Positions 1 to 7,076 of a DNA stretch of 21,011 nucleotides are shown one piece after another (the stretch's first letter is position 1; each line of letters opens with the position of its first letter). This DNA is from Elusimicrobia bacterium RIFCSPLOWO2_12_FULL_59_9 (GTDB lineage Bacteria; Elusimicrobiota; Elusimicrobia; O2-12-FULL-59-9). The stretch is from assembly GCA_001800185.1 (NCBI GenBank), contig MGUX01000131.1:1-21011 (forward strand), given 5' to 3'. The translations under genes and the position numbers were made by a program. Below the pieces are notes generated by a model. It did not search any database and had not been told where the DNA came from. It saw only the letters and a program-made list of their open reading frames with translations.

Positions 1-46
1 TCTTGTAGGTGAGAAGCCCCAATTTCGCCTCGACCGTCTCTTTCAT
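1..46 (-). CDS. fixX: FixX-like ferredoxin, N-terminal fragment cut by window edge
   Basis: Only the first 15 codons are present; they read MKETVEAKLGLLTYK. The ATG lies 31 bases downstream of the fixC stop on the same strand, with AAGGAG about 10 bases before it. FixX proteins are small ferredoxin-like partners of FixC and begin with a comparable short segment of the type 'V..KLxxNKY' before the [Fe-S] cysteines. The identification rests mostly on position directly after fixC, because the cysteine motifs lie outside the window. It could instead be another small ferredoxin or an unrelated gene. Confidence 0.6.
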   Translation of the reverse strand, partial: MKETVEAKLGLLTYK

Positions 47-77
47 AAATCCGGCGCTCCTTAATCCTTGGGCGCGA

Positions 78-1391
78 TCAAACCGCCAGCCGCTTTCCGA
101 GCTTGAGCATCATCCACGCGTCCTTGGCCAAATCCACGGCGCCGCGCTTCTGAATCATCGAAAAGGCCTTGCCCAAGTGGCCCTTTTTGGGCTGGCCGTC
201 CACCGTGAATCGCAAATGCGCCAGGTCGCAGGCCAGCTTGGGATAAAAATCAAGAAAACCGCTCCGGGCTTCGACCCAGGCTTCCACGTCCTGAACTTCC
301 TCAAGGTCCGGCCAGAGGTAGCTCTCTTTGAGCTTGTCCTCATACGCCGATAGCTTGGCGGCGGAAAAATCGCCGGCCTTTTTGGCCTCGATGACCGTCT
401 CGGCCGCCAGCTTGCCGGCCGTCATGGCCATATTGGAGCCCTCGCGAAAAGCGGGGTTGACCATCTGGGCCGCGTCGCCCGCGATCAAGAAACCGTCGGT
501 GTAGAGCGGCGGCATCGAGCGCATTCCCCCCTCGGGAATCAAGTGGGAGGAATACTCCAAGGTCTTTGAGCCCGCGATGAGCCGCCTCACGAAGGGATGC
601 TGCTTGATGGCTTCCAGATGCTCCGAGGGGCGAAGCCCTTTTTTCTGGTAATCGGCCAATTTGCAGCCCACGCCCAAAGACAAAGTGTCCTTGTTGGTGT
701 AAAGAAAAACGTAACCGAGCATGCCTTGAGTGAGGGCGCCGAACATCTCGGTGGCCGCCCCTTCGCCCTTCTCCAGGTTGAAGCGGTCCTCGATGACCCC
801 GGCGGGAAGCGACAAAATCTCTTTGGCGCCCAGCGCCACTTCCGAGGCCTTGAGCTCGTCGATCAAGCCCGCCTTTTGGGCCAAAATGGAGTTGACGCCG
901 TCGCAGGCGATCACGCACGGCGCCAAGAGCTCGTCGCCGTCGCCGGTTTTGACGCCGCAAATTTTGCCGTCCCTGCGCGCCACGTCCCGCACCGTGACGC
1001 CCGTATAAATCTCCGCCCCCGCCTCCTCCGCCTTTTTAGAAAACCACTGATCGAAGCGCACGCGGATGATGGTGTAGCAGTTGTGGGGCTCCTTCAGGTA
1101 TTTCTCGGATTTATAGCCCACGCTTACCCACGAGTCCTCCGTGGCGATCACCGTGCGCTGCTCCGTGATGGGCCTTTCAAGAGCGGCCTGGGGGTCTTTC
1201 CAAAAATCCGGCAGCACCTCGGCGAGCTGGTGGGTGTATAGGACCGCGCCCTGCACGTTTTTGGCCCCGGGATAGGCGCCGCGCTCCAGCACGACAACCG
1301 AGAGCCCGGCCTTGGCCAACGTGATGGCCGCGCTGATGCCCGCCGGCCCCGCGCCGACCACGATGCAGTCGAAATTCATCTCGTCGGACAC
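78..1391 (-). CDS. fixC: FixC-family electron transfer flavoprotein-quinone oxidoreductase
   Basis: The 437-residue product is a FAD-dependent oxidoreductase of the FixC / ETF-quinone oxidoreductase family, close to the usual FixC length of about 430. An N-terminal Rossmann dinucleotide-binding motif, VGAGPAG, covers residues 12-18 and is followed by the strand ending in the acidic residue of VVLERG. A second FAD-contacting motif, GDAAQMVNP, starts at residue 305 and is followed by REGSNMAM. In the FixABCX complex FixC takes electrons from the FixAB flavoprotein and passes them to quinone, with FixX carrying electrons towards ferredoxin. The gene starts with GTG two bases after the response-regulator stop, with AGGGGA about 9 bases upstream; an ATG at codon 5 is an alternative start. 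No etfA/etfB (fixAB) gene is visible here. They may lie beyond fixX. Confidence 0.9.
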   Translation of the reverse strand: MSDEMNFDCIVVGAGPAGISAAITLAKAGLSVVVLERGAYPGAKNVQGAVLYTHQLAEVLPDFWKDPQAALERPITEQRTVIATEDSWVSVGYKSEKYLKEPHNCYTIIRVRFDQWFSKKAEEAGAEIYTGVTVRDVARRDGKICGVKTGDGDELLAPCVIACDGVNSILAQKAGLIDELKASEVALGAKEILSLPAGVIEDRFNLEKGEGAATEMFGALTQGMLGYVFLYTNKDTLSLGVGCKLADYQKKGLRPSEHLEAIKQHPFVRRLIAGSKTLEYSSHLIPEGGMRSMPPLYTDGFLIAGDAAQMVNPAFREGSNMAMTAGKLAAETVIEAKKAGDFSAAKLSAYEDKLKESYLWPDLEEVQDVEAWVEARSGFLDFYPKLACDLAHLRFTVDGQPKKGHLGKAFSMIQKRGAVDLAKDAWMMLKLGKRLAV

Positions 1392-1393
1392 GC

Positions 1394-1810
1394 TCAGGTC
1401 CCCTGTCCCTCGCCGGTCTCGGGTTTTTTCTCCGGTTCCGCGGCCGGCCTCGCGCCTAAAGCCTCCTGCACCTTTTGAACCAATTCATCGCCCGTAAACG
1501 GCTTAACCATGAAGCCGACCACCTGTTTGGCATTCCTGAAAAGCGTCTTGGCCGGCACCAGCGCGCTCATGACGATGACCGGAATCTTGGAAGTGGCCTC
1601 CGTCTGGGCGATCTGGTTTTGGAGGGTATAGCCGTCCATCGAAGGGAGCATGACGTCGGTGATGATGAGATCCGGCCGGGAGGACTGGATCAGTTCCCAA
1701 GCCTTCTGTCCGTCGTCGCAGGAGTACGTCTCATATCCGGCCTGCTCCAAAACGTCGTGGATAAGTTCCACAATCGCCGGTTCGTCGTCGACTATCAGCA
1801 CGCGCGCCAT
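1394..1810 (-). CDS. CheY-like single-domain response regulator
   Basis: The 138-residue product is a stand-alone receiver domain with no output domain. The acidic pocket is D8/D9 (VDDEP), the phospho-acceptor is D52 (ITDVMLP), the conserved Ser/Thr position is S82 (VMSA) and the conserved lysine is K103 (VKPF). After residue 118 a proline/glutamate-rich tail of about 20 residues follows, which is probably disordered. The ATG has AGGAG six bases upstream and a near-consensus promoter, so this is the first gene of a transcript that continues into fixC two bases later. By family it would receive phosphate from a histidine kinase and act by protein contact. No kinase is encoded nearby, and the link to the Fix system is only by co-transcription. 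Confidence 0.93.
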   Translation of the reverse strand: MARVLIVDDEPAIVELIHDVLEQAGYETYSCDDGQKAWELIQSSRPDLIITDVMLPSMDGYTLQNQIAQTEATSKIPVIVMSALVPAKTLFRNAKQVVGFMVKPFTGDELVQKVQEALGARPAAEPEKKPETGEGQGT

Positions 1811-1842
1811 AAGGGGCTCCTGGAAGGAAAAATCTCCGCCTT

Positions 1843-1871
1843 ATTACAACACTTCGGCGATGGGTTGTCAA
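1843..1871 (-). promoter_or_regulatory. Sigma70-type promoter of the response regulator-fixC-fixX operon
   Basis: On the minus strand there is a perfect -35 TTGACA (1871-1866), a 17-base spacer and a -10 TGTAAT (1848-1843), about 33 bases before the response-regulator start. The -35 box overlaps that of the divergent tilS promoter. Confidence 0.8.
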
Positions 1872-1894
1872 TCATAGTCGCGAGACGGCATAAT
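1865..1894 (+). promoter_or_regulatory. Probable tilS promoter
   Basis: TTGTCA (1865-1870), an 18-base spacer and CATAAT (1889-1894) give five of six matches in each hexamer. Predicted initiation is near 1901, leaving a leader of only about 12 bases before the first tilS ATG. An alternative -10, TAAAAT (1899-1904), would make the transcript almost leaderless. Confidence 0.6.
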
Positions 1895-1912
1895 AAGATA
1901 AAATTCTGCGAA

Positions 1913-2656
1913 ATGATGCGGCTAAAATCTTTTTGGGCGCAAATTTGGTCCAAGTTCCTGCGCCACGTCGCGGACGAAAGCTTGCTGCGCAAGGGCGACA
2001 AAGTCCTTATGGCGGTCTCCGGGGGCCCGGATTCGGTCTGCCTGGCGCGGCTTTTGAGCCAGCTTCAAAACGACTGGCGGCTGAAGCTCCATATTCTCCA
2101 TGTGCACCACGGCTTGAGGGGCAAGCGGGCGGACGCGGACGCGCGCTTCGTTCAAAATCTCGCCCGGCGCATGAACGTCCCCTGCGCCGTGGTCCGCGTC
2201 CAAACGGCCAAGCTGGCCGAAAAGGAAAGAAGAAGCCTGGAGGACGCCGCCAGAAAACTGCGCTACCGCGCGCTTGAAAGAGCGGCCGCCCGGCTGGGCT
2301 TTTCCGTTGTCGCCACCGGCCACACTTTGGACGACCAGGCCGAAACCGTCCTTTTGCATCTGTTGCGCGGCACGGAGCCGCGCGGCCTGGGCGGCATTCC
2401 CCCGAAAAGAAAGCTTGGGAAAGCGGTCCTCATCCGCCCGCTTTTGACCCTCAGCCGCAGAGATATTTTGGAAACCCTGAAAGTTTTTCAGCTCGCCTCT
2501 CGCAGGGATGAAACCAACCTCTCGGAGCGTTTCACCCGCAACTGGGTCCGCAGGAAGGTGATCCCGCTGCTGGAGACAAAAAACCCCCGCCTCAAGGAGC
2601 GCCTCGCCAAGATGTCCGCCCGGATGCGCGAAATCTCTCCCCCCAAAGCCGGCTAA
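1913..2656 (+). CDS. tilS: tRNA(Ile)-lysidine synthetase, short form
   Basis: TilS uses ATP to attach lysine to C34 of the CAU-anticodon tRNA-Ile, changing it to an AUA decoder. The PP-loop SGGPDS is at residues 36-41, followed by the family motifs HVHHGLRG and ATGHTLDDQAET. The reading frame is open far upstream, but that part is antisense to the response regulator. The tandem ATGs at 1913 and 1916 are preferred because they put the PP-loop at the usual distance from the N-terminus, whereas the ATG at 2009 would leave almost nothing before it. At 247 residues the protein holds the N-terminal catalytic domain and a short tail. E. coli TilS is about 430 residues, so the C-terminal tRNA-binding domains are absent. 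The stop is clean and shows no sign of recent truncation. Confidence 0.92.
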   Translation: MMRLKSFWAQIWSKFLRHVADESLLRKGDKVLMAVSGGPDSVCLARLLSQLQNDWRLKLHILHVHHGLRGKRADADARFVQNLARRMNVPCAVVRVQTAKLAEKERRSLEDAARKLRYRALERAAARLGFSVVATGHTLDDQAETVLLHLLRGTEPRGLGGIPPKRKLGKAVLIRPLLTLSRRDILETLKVFQLASRRDETNLSERFTRNWVRRKVIPLLETKNPRLKERLAKMSARMREISPPKAG

Positions 2657-2684
2657 CCCGAATTTCCCGCTACCCCCTCCAGAA

Positions 2685-2732
2685 TGGGCCCAAAGGCCCA
2701 GCGCCCGTTGGGCCATAAGCCTCATTCATCAG
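2685..2732 (+). repeat. Degenerate 8-base repeat array (TRGGCCCA family)
   Basis: Consecutive octamers in exact 8-base register are TGGGCCCA (2685), AAGGCCCA (2693), GCGCCCGT (2701), TGGGCCAT (2709) and AAGCCTCA (2717). The array lies between tilS and the promoter region of the secreted protein gene, and related arrays occur at 15439, 17599 and 20049. Confidence 0.6.
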
Positions 2733-2752
2733 GCGTTAATCGCTGGTAAGAT
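2725..2752 (+). promoter_or_regulatory. Possible extended -10 promoter of the secreted HExxH protein gene
   Basis: TAAGAT (2747-2752) is preceded by TGG, giving an extended -10. A weak -35 TTCATC (2725-2730) lies 16 bases upstream. A TATAAA at 2752-2757 overlaps and is an alternative. Confidence 0.35.
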
Positions 2753-2774
2753 ATAAAAGGAAGCTTTTATTCAA

Positions 2775-3734
2775 ATGCACAAACTCCGACGCATGCTTTT
2801 GGCGGCGATCACCGGCGCGATTCTGTGCGGTCCCGGCTTTGTCCGGCCTCAAAACCTCGGGGCGTTTGGCGCCCTTGATCCGAATCCCCCTCTGGAAACC
2901 TGGCTTGATTCCATGGATGTGCGGGTGGGCAAAACGGTGTCGCGCCTGATGGAAGTTCCCACGGGCCGCAGCTTGGCGGTTTCGGCCGCGGAGAGCGGCG
3001 TGAAAATTACGATTGACGGCTCGGCGTACTACGACCCGGCGGCCAACACCATCCACCTGGATGAAGATTCAAGCCGCAACCCGGCCCTGGTCGCCCACGA
3101 GTTGGAGCACGCCCGCCAAAGGGTATTTGGAGTGCGCGCCGGCCGTCGCGCCGAGTTGGGCGCTTATTCGATGGAAGGCAGGGTCTGGGTGGAATTGGGG
3201 GCTCCCTTGCGGAAGGACGGCTCCTGGCTCAGCTCCGTGAACGACGGCATGCTTCAATTATGGGTCCGCCATCCCATGACGGCTTACTGGGCTTTGGGCC
3301 TGCGCAGAACGGCGGACTGGCCGCCGATTTCCCAACCGCCGCCGGCAGATTCCGGAGACGCCTCTCCCGAGGAAAGCTACTGGCTGGAGCTCTCGCAAGA
3401 CGAATGCCGGTGGAGGGAAATGAACGCCGGCAAGCTGGCCGAAATTGACGCTCCTCCTTCGGCCCTGACCGAGCAGCTCGCAGTGGATTTATCCTTCGCA
3501 AAGAGCGGCCGCAGCCTGGGCGGCGGCATCACATCCTCCGCGATGATATCCGAATGGATGCCCGAGTTTCTGGAGGAGCTATTGCTGACGGTAGAGCGCG
3601 GCGGCCGGAGCCTGGAATGGCCGTTGCCGGGCGCGCCTACGGCGCTGGACAGGGAGCTCCTCAGCCGCTTGGGCCGCCCCAACCGCGTGACTCAAACCCC
3701 CTCCGGACAATGGATCCTCCAACTCTCAAATTAG
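2775..3734 (+). CDS. Secreted protein with HExxH metallopeptidase-like motif
   Basis: I do not recognise the family. The 319-residue product starts with a basic n-region (MHKLRRM) and a hydrophobic stretch to about residue 22, which looks like a signal peptide. A zinc-peptidase-like motif HELEH (residues 108-112, in VAHELEHARQ) follows a strand reading NTIHLDEDS, the typical strand-then-helix context of a zincin. A third metal ligand is not obvious; glutamates around residues 125-135 are candidates. The C-terminal half is Pro/Glu/Trp-rich and shows no recognised domain. AAGGAAG lies rather far (about 12 bases) upstream of the ATG. An ATG at codon 7 is possible but would shorten the charged n-region. 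The gene stands alone between tilS and aconitase. Confidence 0.8.
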   Translation: MHKLRRMLLAAITGAILCGPGFVRPQNLGAFGALDPNPPLETWLDSMDVRVGKTVSRLMEVPTGRSLAVSAAESGVKITIDGSAYYDPAANTIHLDEDSSRNPALVAHELEHARQRVFGVRAGRRAELGAYSMEGRVWVELGAPLRKDGSWLSSVNDGMLQLWVRHPMTAYWALGLRRTADWPPISQPPPADSGDASPEESYWLELSQDECRWREMNAGKLAEIDAPPSALTEQLAVDLSFAKSGRSLGGGITSSAMISEWMPEFLEELLLTVERGGRSLEWPLPGAPTALDRELLSRLGRPNRVTQTPSGQWILQLSN

Positions 3735-3775
3735 GGTAACCCGAATTCCACCGGCGCCGGCATTTTCAATTTTGA

Positions 3776-3781
3776 TACAAT
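3776..3781 (+). promoter_or_regulatory. -10 box placing acnA transcription start at its ATG
   Basis: TACAAT ends six bases before the acnA ATG, so predicted +1 coincides with the A of the start codon. No convincing -35 box or Shine-Dalgarno sequence is visible. Confidence 0.45.
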
Positions 3782-3787
3782 ACGAGA

Positions 3788-6490
3788 ATGACCTCTATTA
3801 AGCCGATGGACTCTTTTTCAACCTTAAAGACCCTGAAGGCCGGGGGCTCCAGCTACCGCATTTTCAGTATCCGGGCCTTGGCGCAAGCCGGCCTAGGCGA
3901 TATCGGCCGGCTTCCCTACTCCATCAGAGTGCTTTTGGAAAATCTCCTGCGCCACGAGGATGGGCTCAGCGTCGCCCGCGATGACATCCAGGCCCTGGCG
4001 CGATGGCGGCCCGATCAAAAGCCGGACAAGGAAATCCAGTTCATGCCCTCCCGGGTGCTCCTCCAGGATTTCACCGGAGTTCCGGCGGTCGCGGACTTGG
4101 CGGCCATGCGCGACGCCATCGCGGCGCTCGGCGGCGACCCGCAAAAGATAAATCCCCTGCAGCAGTCGGATTTGGTCATCGACCACTCGGTGCAGGTGGA
4201 CTCTTACGGCCTGCGCGACGCCTTTCGGCTAAACGCGGAAAAGGAATTTAAGCGCAACCAGGAGCGCTACAAGTTTCTCTGCTGGGGCCAAAAAGCCTTC
4301 AACAACTTTCGCGTCGTGCCGCCCGACACGGGCATCGTCCACCAAGTGAACCTGGAGTATCTGGCTTCCGTGGTCTACAGCCGGCGGACGCCGGAGGGCC
4401 TGACGGCCTACCCCGACACGCTGGTCGGCACCGACTCCCACACGACCATGATCAGCGGCCTGGGGGTTTTGGGCTGGGGCGTCGGAGGAATCGAGGCGGA
4501 AGCCGCCATGCTGGGCCAGCCCATCGCCATGCTGGCGCCGCCAGTGGTCGGCTTCAAGCTGACCGGCGCGCTGGCTGAAGGCGCCACGGCCACCGACTTG
4601 GTTTTGACCGTAACGCAAATGCTGCGCGAAAAAGGCGTCGTGGGAAAAATCGTGGAGTTCTACGGCGCCGGGTTGTCGGCGCTGGCGCTCACTGACCGCG
4701 CCACGCTGGCCAATATGGCCCCGGAATACGGAGCGACGACCGGATTTTTTCCGGTGGACGATGAAACGCTCAATTACCTCCGGCAGACCGGGCGGGACCC
4801 GAAACAAATCCGGCTGGTGAAAGCGTATTTAAAAGAGCAGGGGCTATTTCGAACCGACGACGCTCCGGTTCCGCTCTACTCGGACAGCTTGGAGTTGGAC
4901 CTCTCCCGCGTGGAACCCTCTCTGGCCGGGCCCAGGCGCCCCCAAGACCGGGTGCCATTGAGAAACTCCAAGCCCGAATTTGAAAAAGCTTTGGGCGCCT
5001 TCTGGCCCAAACAGACGGCCGCCACCCCCGCCGCCGCCAAAGTTCCGGTTCAAATGAACGGTCAGCGGTTTGAACTCGGCCACGGCTCGGTCGTCATCGC
5101 CTCCATCACAAGTTGCACCAACACCTCCAACCCGCAGGTGATGCTGCAGGCCGGTCTCCTGGCCCAAAAAGCGGCGCGGGCCGGCCTCAAATCCAAACCC
5201 TGGGTCAAGACCAGCCTCGCCCCCGGCTCCAAAGTCGTCATGGACTATCTTCAAAAATCGAAGCTTTTGCCCGCTCTGGAAAGCCTCGGATTTTATCTGG
5301 TCGGCTATGGCTGCACCACCTGCATCGGAAACTCGGGGCCTCTGCCCGACGCCGTTGAGAAGGCCATCCAAGCCGCCAACCTGGTGGCCGCGTGCGTGCT
5401 TTCCGGCAACCGGAATTTTGAAGGCCGCATTCACCCCTCCGTCCGGGCCAGCTACCTGGCCTCCCCGCCTCTGGTGGTCGCTTACGCCTTGGCGGGCCGC
5501 ATGGACATCGACCTTTACCGGGAACCGCTGGGGCACGACGCCTCCGGCAAGCCCGTGTTTTTGAAGGATATCTGGCCCTCGCAAAAAGAGGTCCGGCTGG
5601 CCGTGCAAAAATTCATCAAGAAGGAGATGTTTCATAAGCAATACGGCAAGATTTTCCAGGGGGACAAGCGCTGGAAAACTCTCCGCGTCCCCGGCGGCAG
5701 CCGCTTCGCCTGGTCTAAAGATTCGACCTATATCAAGAAGCCGCCGTTTTTCGCCGGCATGACCCGAGAGCCCGAGAAACCGCGGCCCATCGCCGCGGCA
5801 CGGGTGCTGGCTCTCTTGGGCGACAGCGTCACCACCGACCACATCTCCCCGGCCGGCAATATTCCGGCCGACGGTCCCGCAGGCCGGTATTTGATCAAGC
5901 AGGGCGTGGAGAAAAAAGACTTCAACTCCTTCGGGGCCCGCCGCGGCAACCACGAGGTCATGCTGCGCGGCGCCTTCAGCAACATCCGCCTGCGCAACCT
6001 CCTCGCCCCCGGAACCGAAGGCGGCTGGACCCGGCGCCTGCCGGACGGCGAGGTCATGACGATTTACGACGCGGCCATGTCTTACGCGAAGGAAAAAACG
6101 GATCTTCTCATCCTCGCGGGAAAGGAGTACGGCTCCGGCTCCTCAAGGGACTGGGCCGCCAAAGGCGCGGCGCTCTTGGGAGTGCGCGCCGTCATCGCCG
6201 AAAGCTATGAGCGCATCCACCGCAGCAACCTGGTCGGCATGGGCATTCTGCCGCTGCAGTTTAAACTCGGAGAAAACTGCCGGAGCCTCGGCCTGACGGG
6301 CGAGGAAACTTTCGATATCGAGAACGTCGCGGAGGACTTTAAGCCGGGCCGGGAGATGGAGATCGCCTGCCTCGCCCCCGGCGGCGGCAAAAACCGCTTC
6401 AAAGTTCTCTGCCGCATCGACACGCCCAAAGAGCTGGAATATTACCGCCACGGCGGCATCCTGAAATACGCCCTGCGCCAGCTTTTGTAA
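3788..6490 (+). CDS. acnA: Aconitate hydratase, AcnA/IRP type
   Basis: Aconitase interconverts citrate and isocitrate through cis-aconitate with a [4Fe-4S] cluster. The 900-residue length matches the AcnA/IRP1 class. The cluster ligands are Cys443 (ITSCTNTSNP), Cys509 and Cys512 (GYGCTTCIGNSG). The N-terminal domain has LPYSIRVLLENLLRH and the substrate motif GTDSHTTMI. The C-terminal swivel domain starts near residue 675 and carries GDSVTTDHISPAG, NSFGARRGNHEVM and GKEYGSGSSRDWAAKG. The gene precedes a CBS protein and korAB on the same strand, so citrate and 2-oxoglutarate metabolism are grouped. There is no clear Shine-Dalgarno sequence, and a TACAAT box six bases upstream suggests a leaderless mRNA. 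A long antisense open frame inside this gene is a GC-driven shadow. Confidence 0.98.
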   Translation: MTSIKPMDSFSTLKTLKAGGSSYRIFSIRALAQAGLGDIGRLPYSIRVLLENLLRHEDGLSVARDDIQALARWRPDQKPDKEIQFMPSRVLLQDFTGVPAVADLAAMRDAIAALGGDPQKINPLQQSDLVIDHSVQVDSYGLRDAFRLNAEKEFKRNQERYKFLCWGQKAFNNFRVVPPDTGIVHQVNLEYLASVVYSRRTPEGLTAYPDTLVGTDSHTTMISGLGVLGWGVGGIEAEAAMLGQPIAMLAPPVVGFKLTGALAEGATATDLVLTVTQMLREKGVVGKIVEFYGAGLSALALTDRATLANMAPEYGATTGFFPVDDETLNYLRQTGRDPKQIRLVKAYLKEQGLFRTDDAPVPLYSDSLELDLSRVEPSLAGPRRPQDRVPLRNSKPEFEKALGAFWPKQTAATPAAAKVPVQMNGQRFELGHGSVVIASITSCTNTSNPQVMLQAGLLAQKAARAGLKSKPWVKTSLAPGSKVVMDYLQKSKLLPALESLGFYLVGYGCTTCIGNSGPLPDAVEKAIQAANLVAACVLSGNRNFEGRIHPSVRASYLASPPLVVAYALAGRMDIDLYREPLGHDASGKPVFLKDIWPSQKEVRLAVQKFIKKEMFHKQYGKIFQGDKRWKTLRVPGGSRFAWSKDSTYIKKPPFFAGMTREPEKPRPIAAARVLALLGDSVTTDHISPAGNIPADGPAGRYLIKQGVEKKDFNSFGARRGNHEVMLRGAFSNIRLRNLLAPGTEGGWTRRLPDGEVMTIYDAAMSYAKEKTDLLILAGKEYGSGSSRDWAAKGAALLGVRAVIAESYERIHRSNLVGMGILPLQFKLGENCRSLGLTGEETFDIENVAEDFKPGREMEIACLAPGGGKNRFKVLCRIDTPKELEYYRHGGILKYALRQLL

Positions 6491-6538
6491 ATCATCTTGC
6501 CGTCGCAAATTTGCTATCATGCCATTGACGGCGAAATC

Positions 6539-7057
6539 ATGCGCGCTTATCCTTATAAAGCAGCGCGGAGGAAGCCGCTCTTGAATGCCATGTCGGTCAA
6601 GACCAAAGCCTTAAGCGAGAAAATCGGACATATCCGCCTGCCCAAACCGCTGCGCGTCCAAGCCGGAGACTCCCTTAAAGACGTGATTTCGCAAATGCGG
6701 GAAAAGCGCGCGGGAACCGCCTTGGTCTGCCAAGGCGGTAAAATACTGGGCATTTTCACGGAGCGCGATTTCCTGATGAAAGTCTTAAACCAGGTCAAAG
6801 ACCCGGAGCTTCCGATCAAGAATTTCATGTCTCCCAAGGTGACGACGATCACCCGCGACACGTCTCTGGGGGAGGCCGTCGAGCTCATGCACGTCCACGG
6901 CTACCGCAACCTGCCCGTGGTGGACGACAAGGACGCCCCCGTCGCGCTCGTCTCCGTCAGGCAGATCATCAAATATCTGGCGGCGCATTTTCCGGCCGAG
7001 GTCATGAATCTTCCCCCCGAGCCGGAGAAGGTGAGCGAGTCGCCGGAAGTAGCGTAG
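6539..7057 (+). CDS. CBS-pair domain protein upstream of korAB
   Basis: The product is 172 residues from the chosen ATG and consists of two CBS motifs (about residues 38-98 and 103-160) with no catalytic domain. Typical CBS strands and helices are visible: VQAGDSLKDVISQMREKRAGTALV, then ILGIFTERDF, and ITRDTSLGEAVELMHVHGYRNLPVVD. CBS pairs bind adenine nucleotides or S-adenosylmethionine and regulate partner proteins. Its start is uncertain. The ATG at 6539 lacks a Shine-Dalgarno sequence but follows a TATCAT at 6515-6520. An ATG at 6590 has GGAGGA about 17 bases upstream and gives a protein starting MSVKTKAL. The 17 codons between the two starts do not look strongly coding. The gene lies 19 bases before korA, and a related CBS protein follows korB. 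Confidence 0.85.
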   Translation: MRAYPYKAARRKPLLNAMSVKTKALSEKIGHIRLPKPLRVQAGDSLKDVISQMREKRAGTALVCQGGKILGIFTERDFLMKVLNQVKDPELPIKNFMSPKVTTITRDTSLGEAVELMHVHGYRNLPVVDDKDAPVALVSVRQIIKYLAAHFPAEVMNLPPEPEKVSESPEVA

Positions 7058-7076
7058 CGCGCGCCGCCGCATTTAA

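Noticed and set aside
1475..1912. N-terminal extension of the tilS frame
   Set aside because: It is antisense to the response regulator and contains the divergent promoters. The PP-loop position favours the start at 1913.
4844..5953. 369-codon open frame on the minus strand inside aconitase
   Set aside because: It is exactly antisense to a well-conserved gene with intact motifs, its product is Gly/Arg/His-rich without domain features, and high GC explains the absence of stops.
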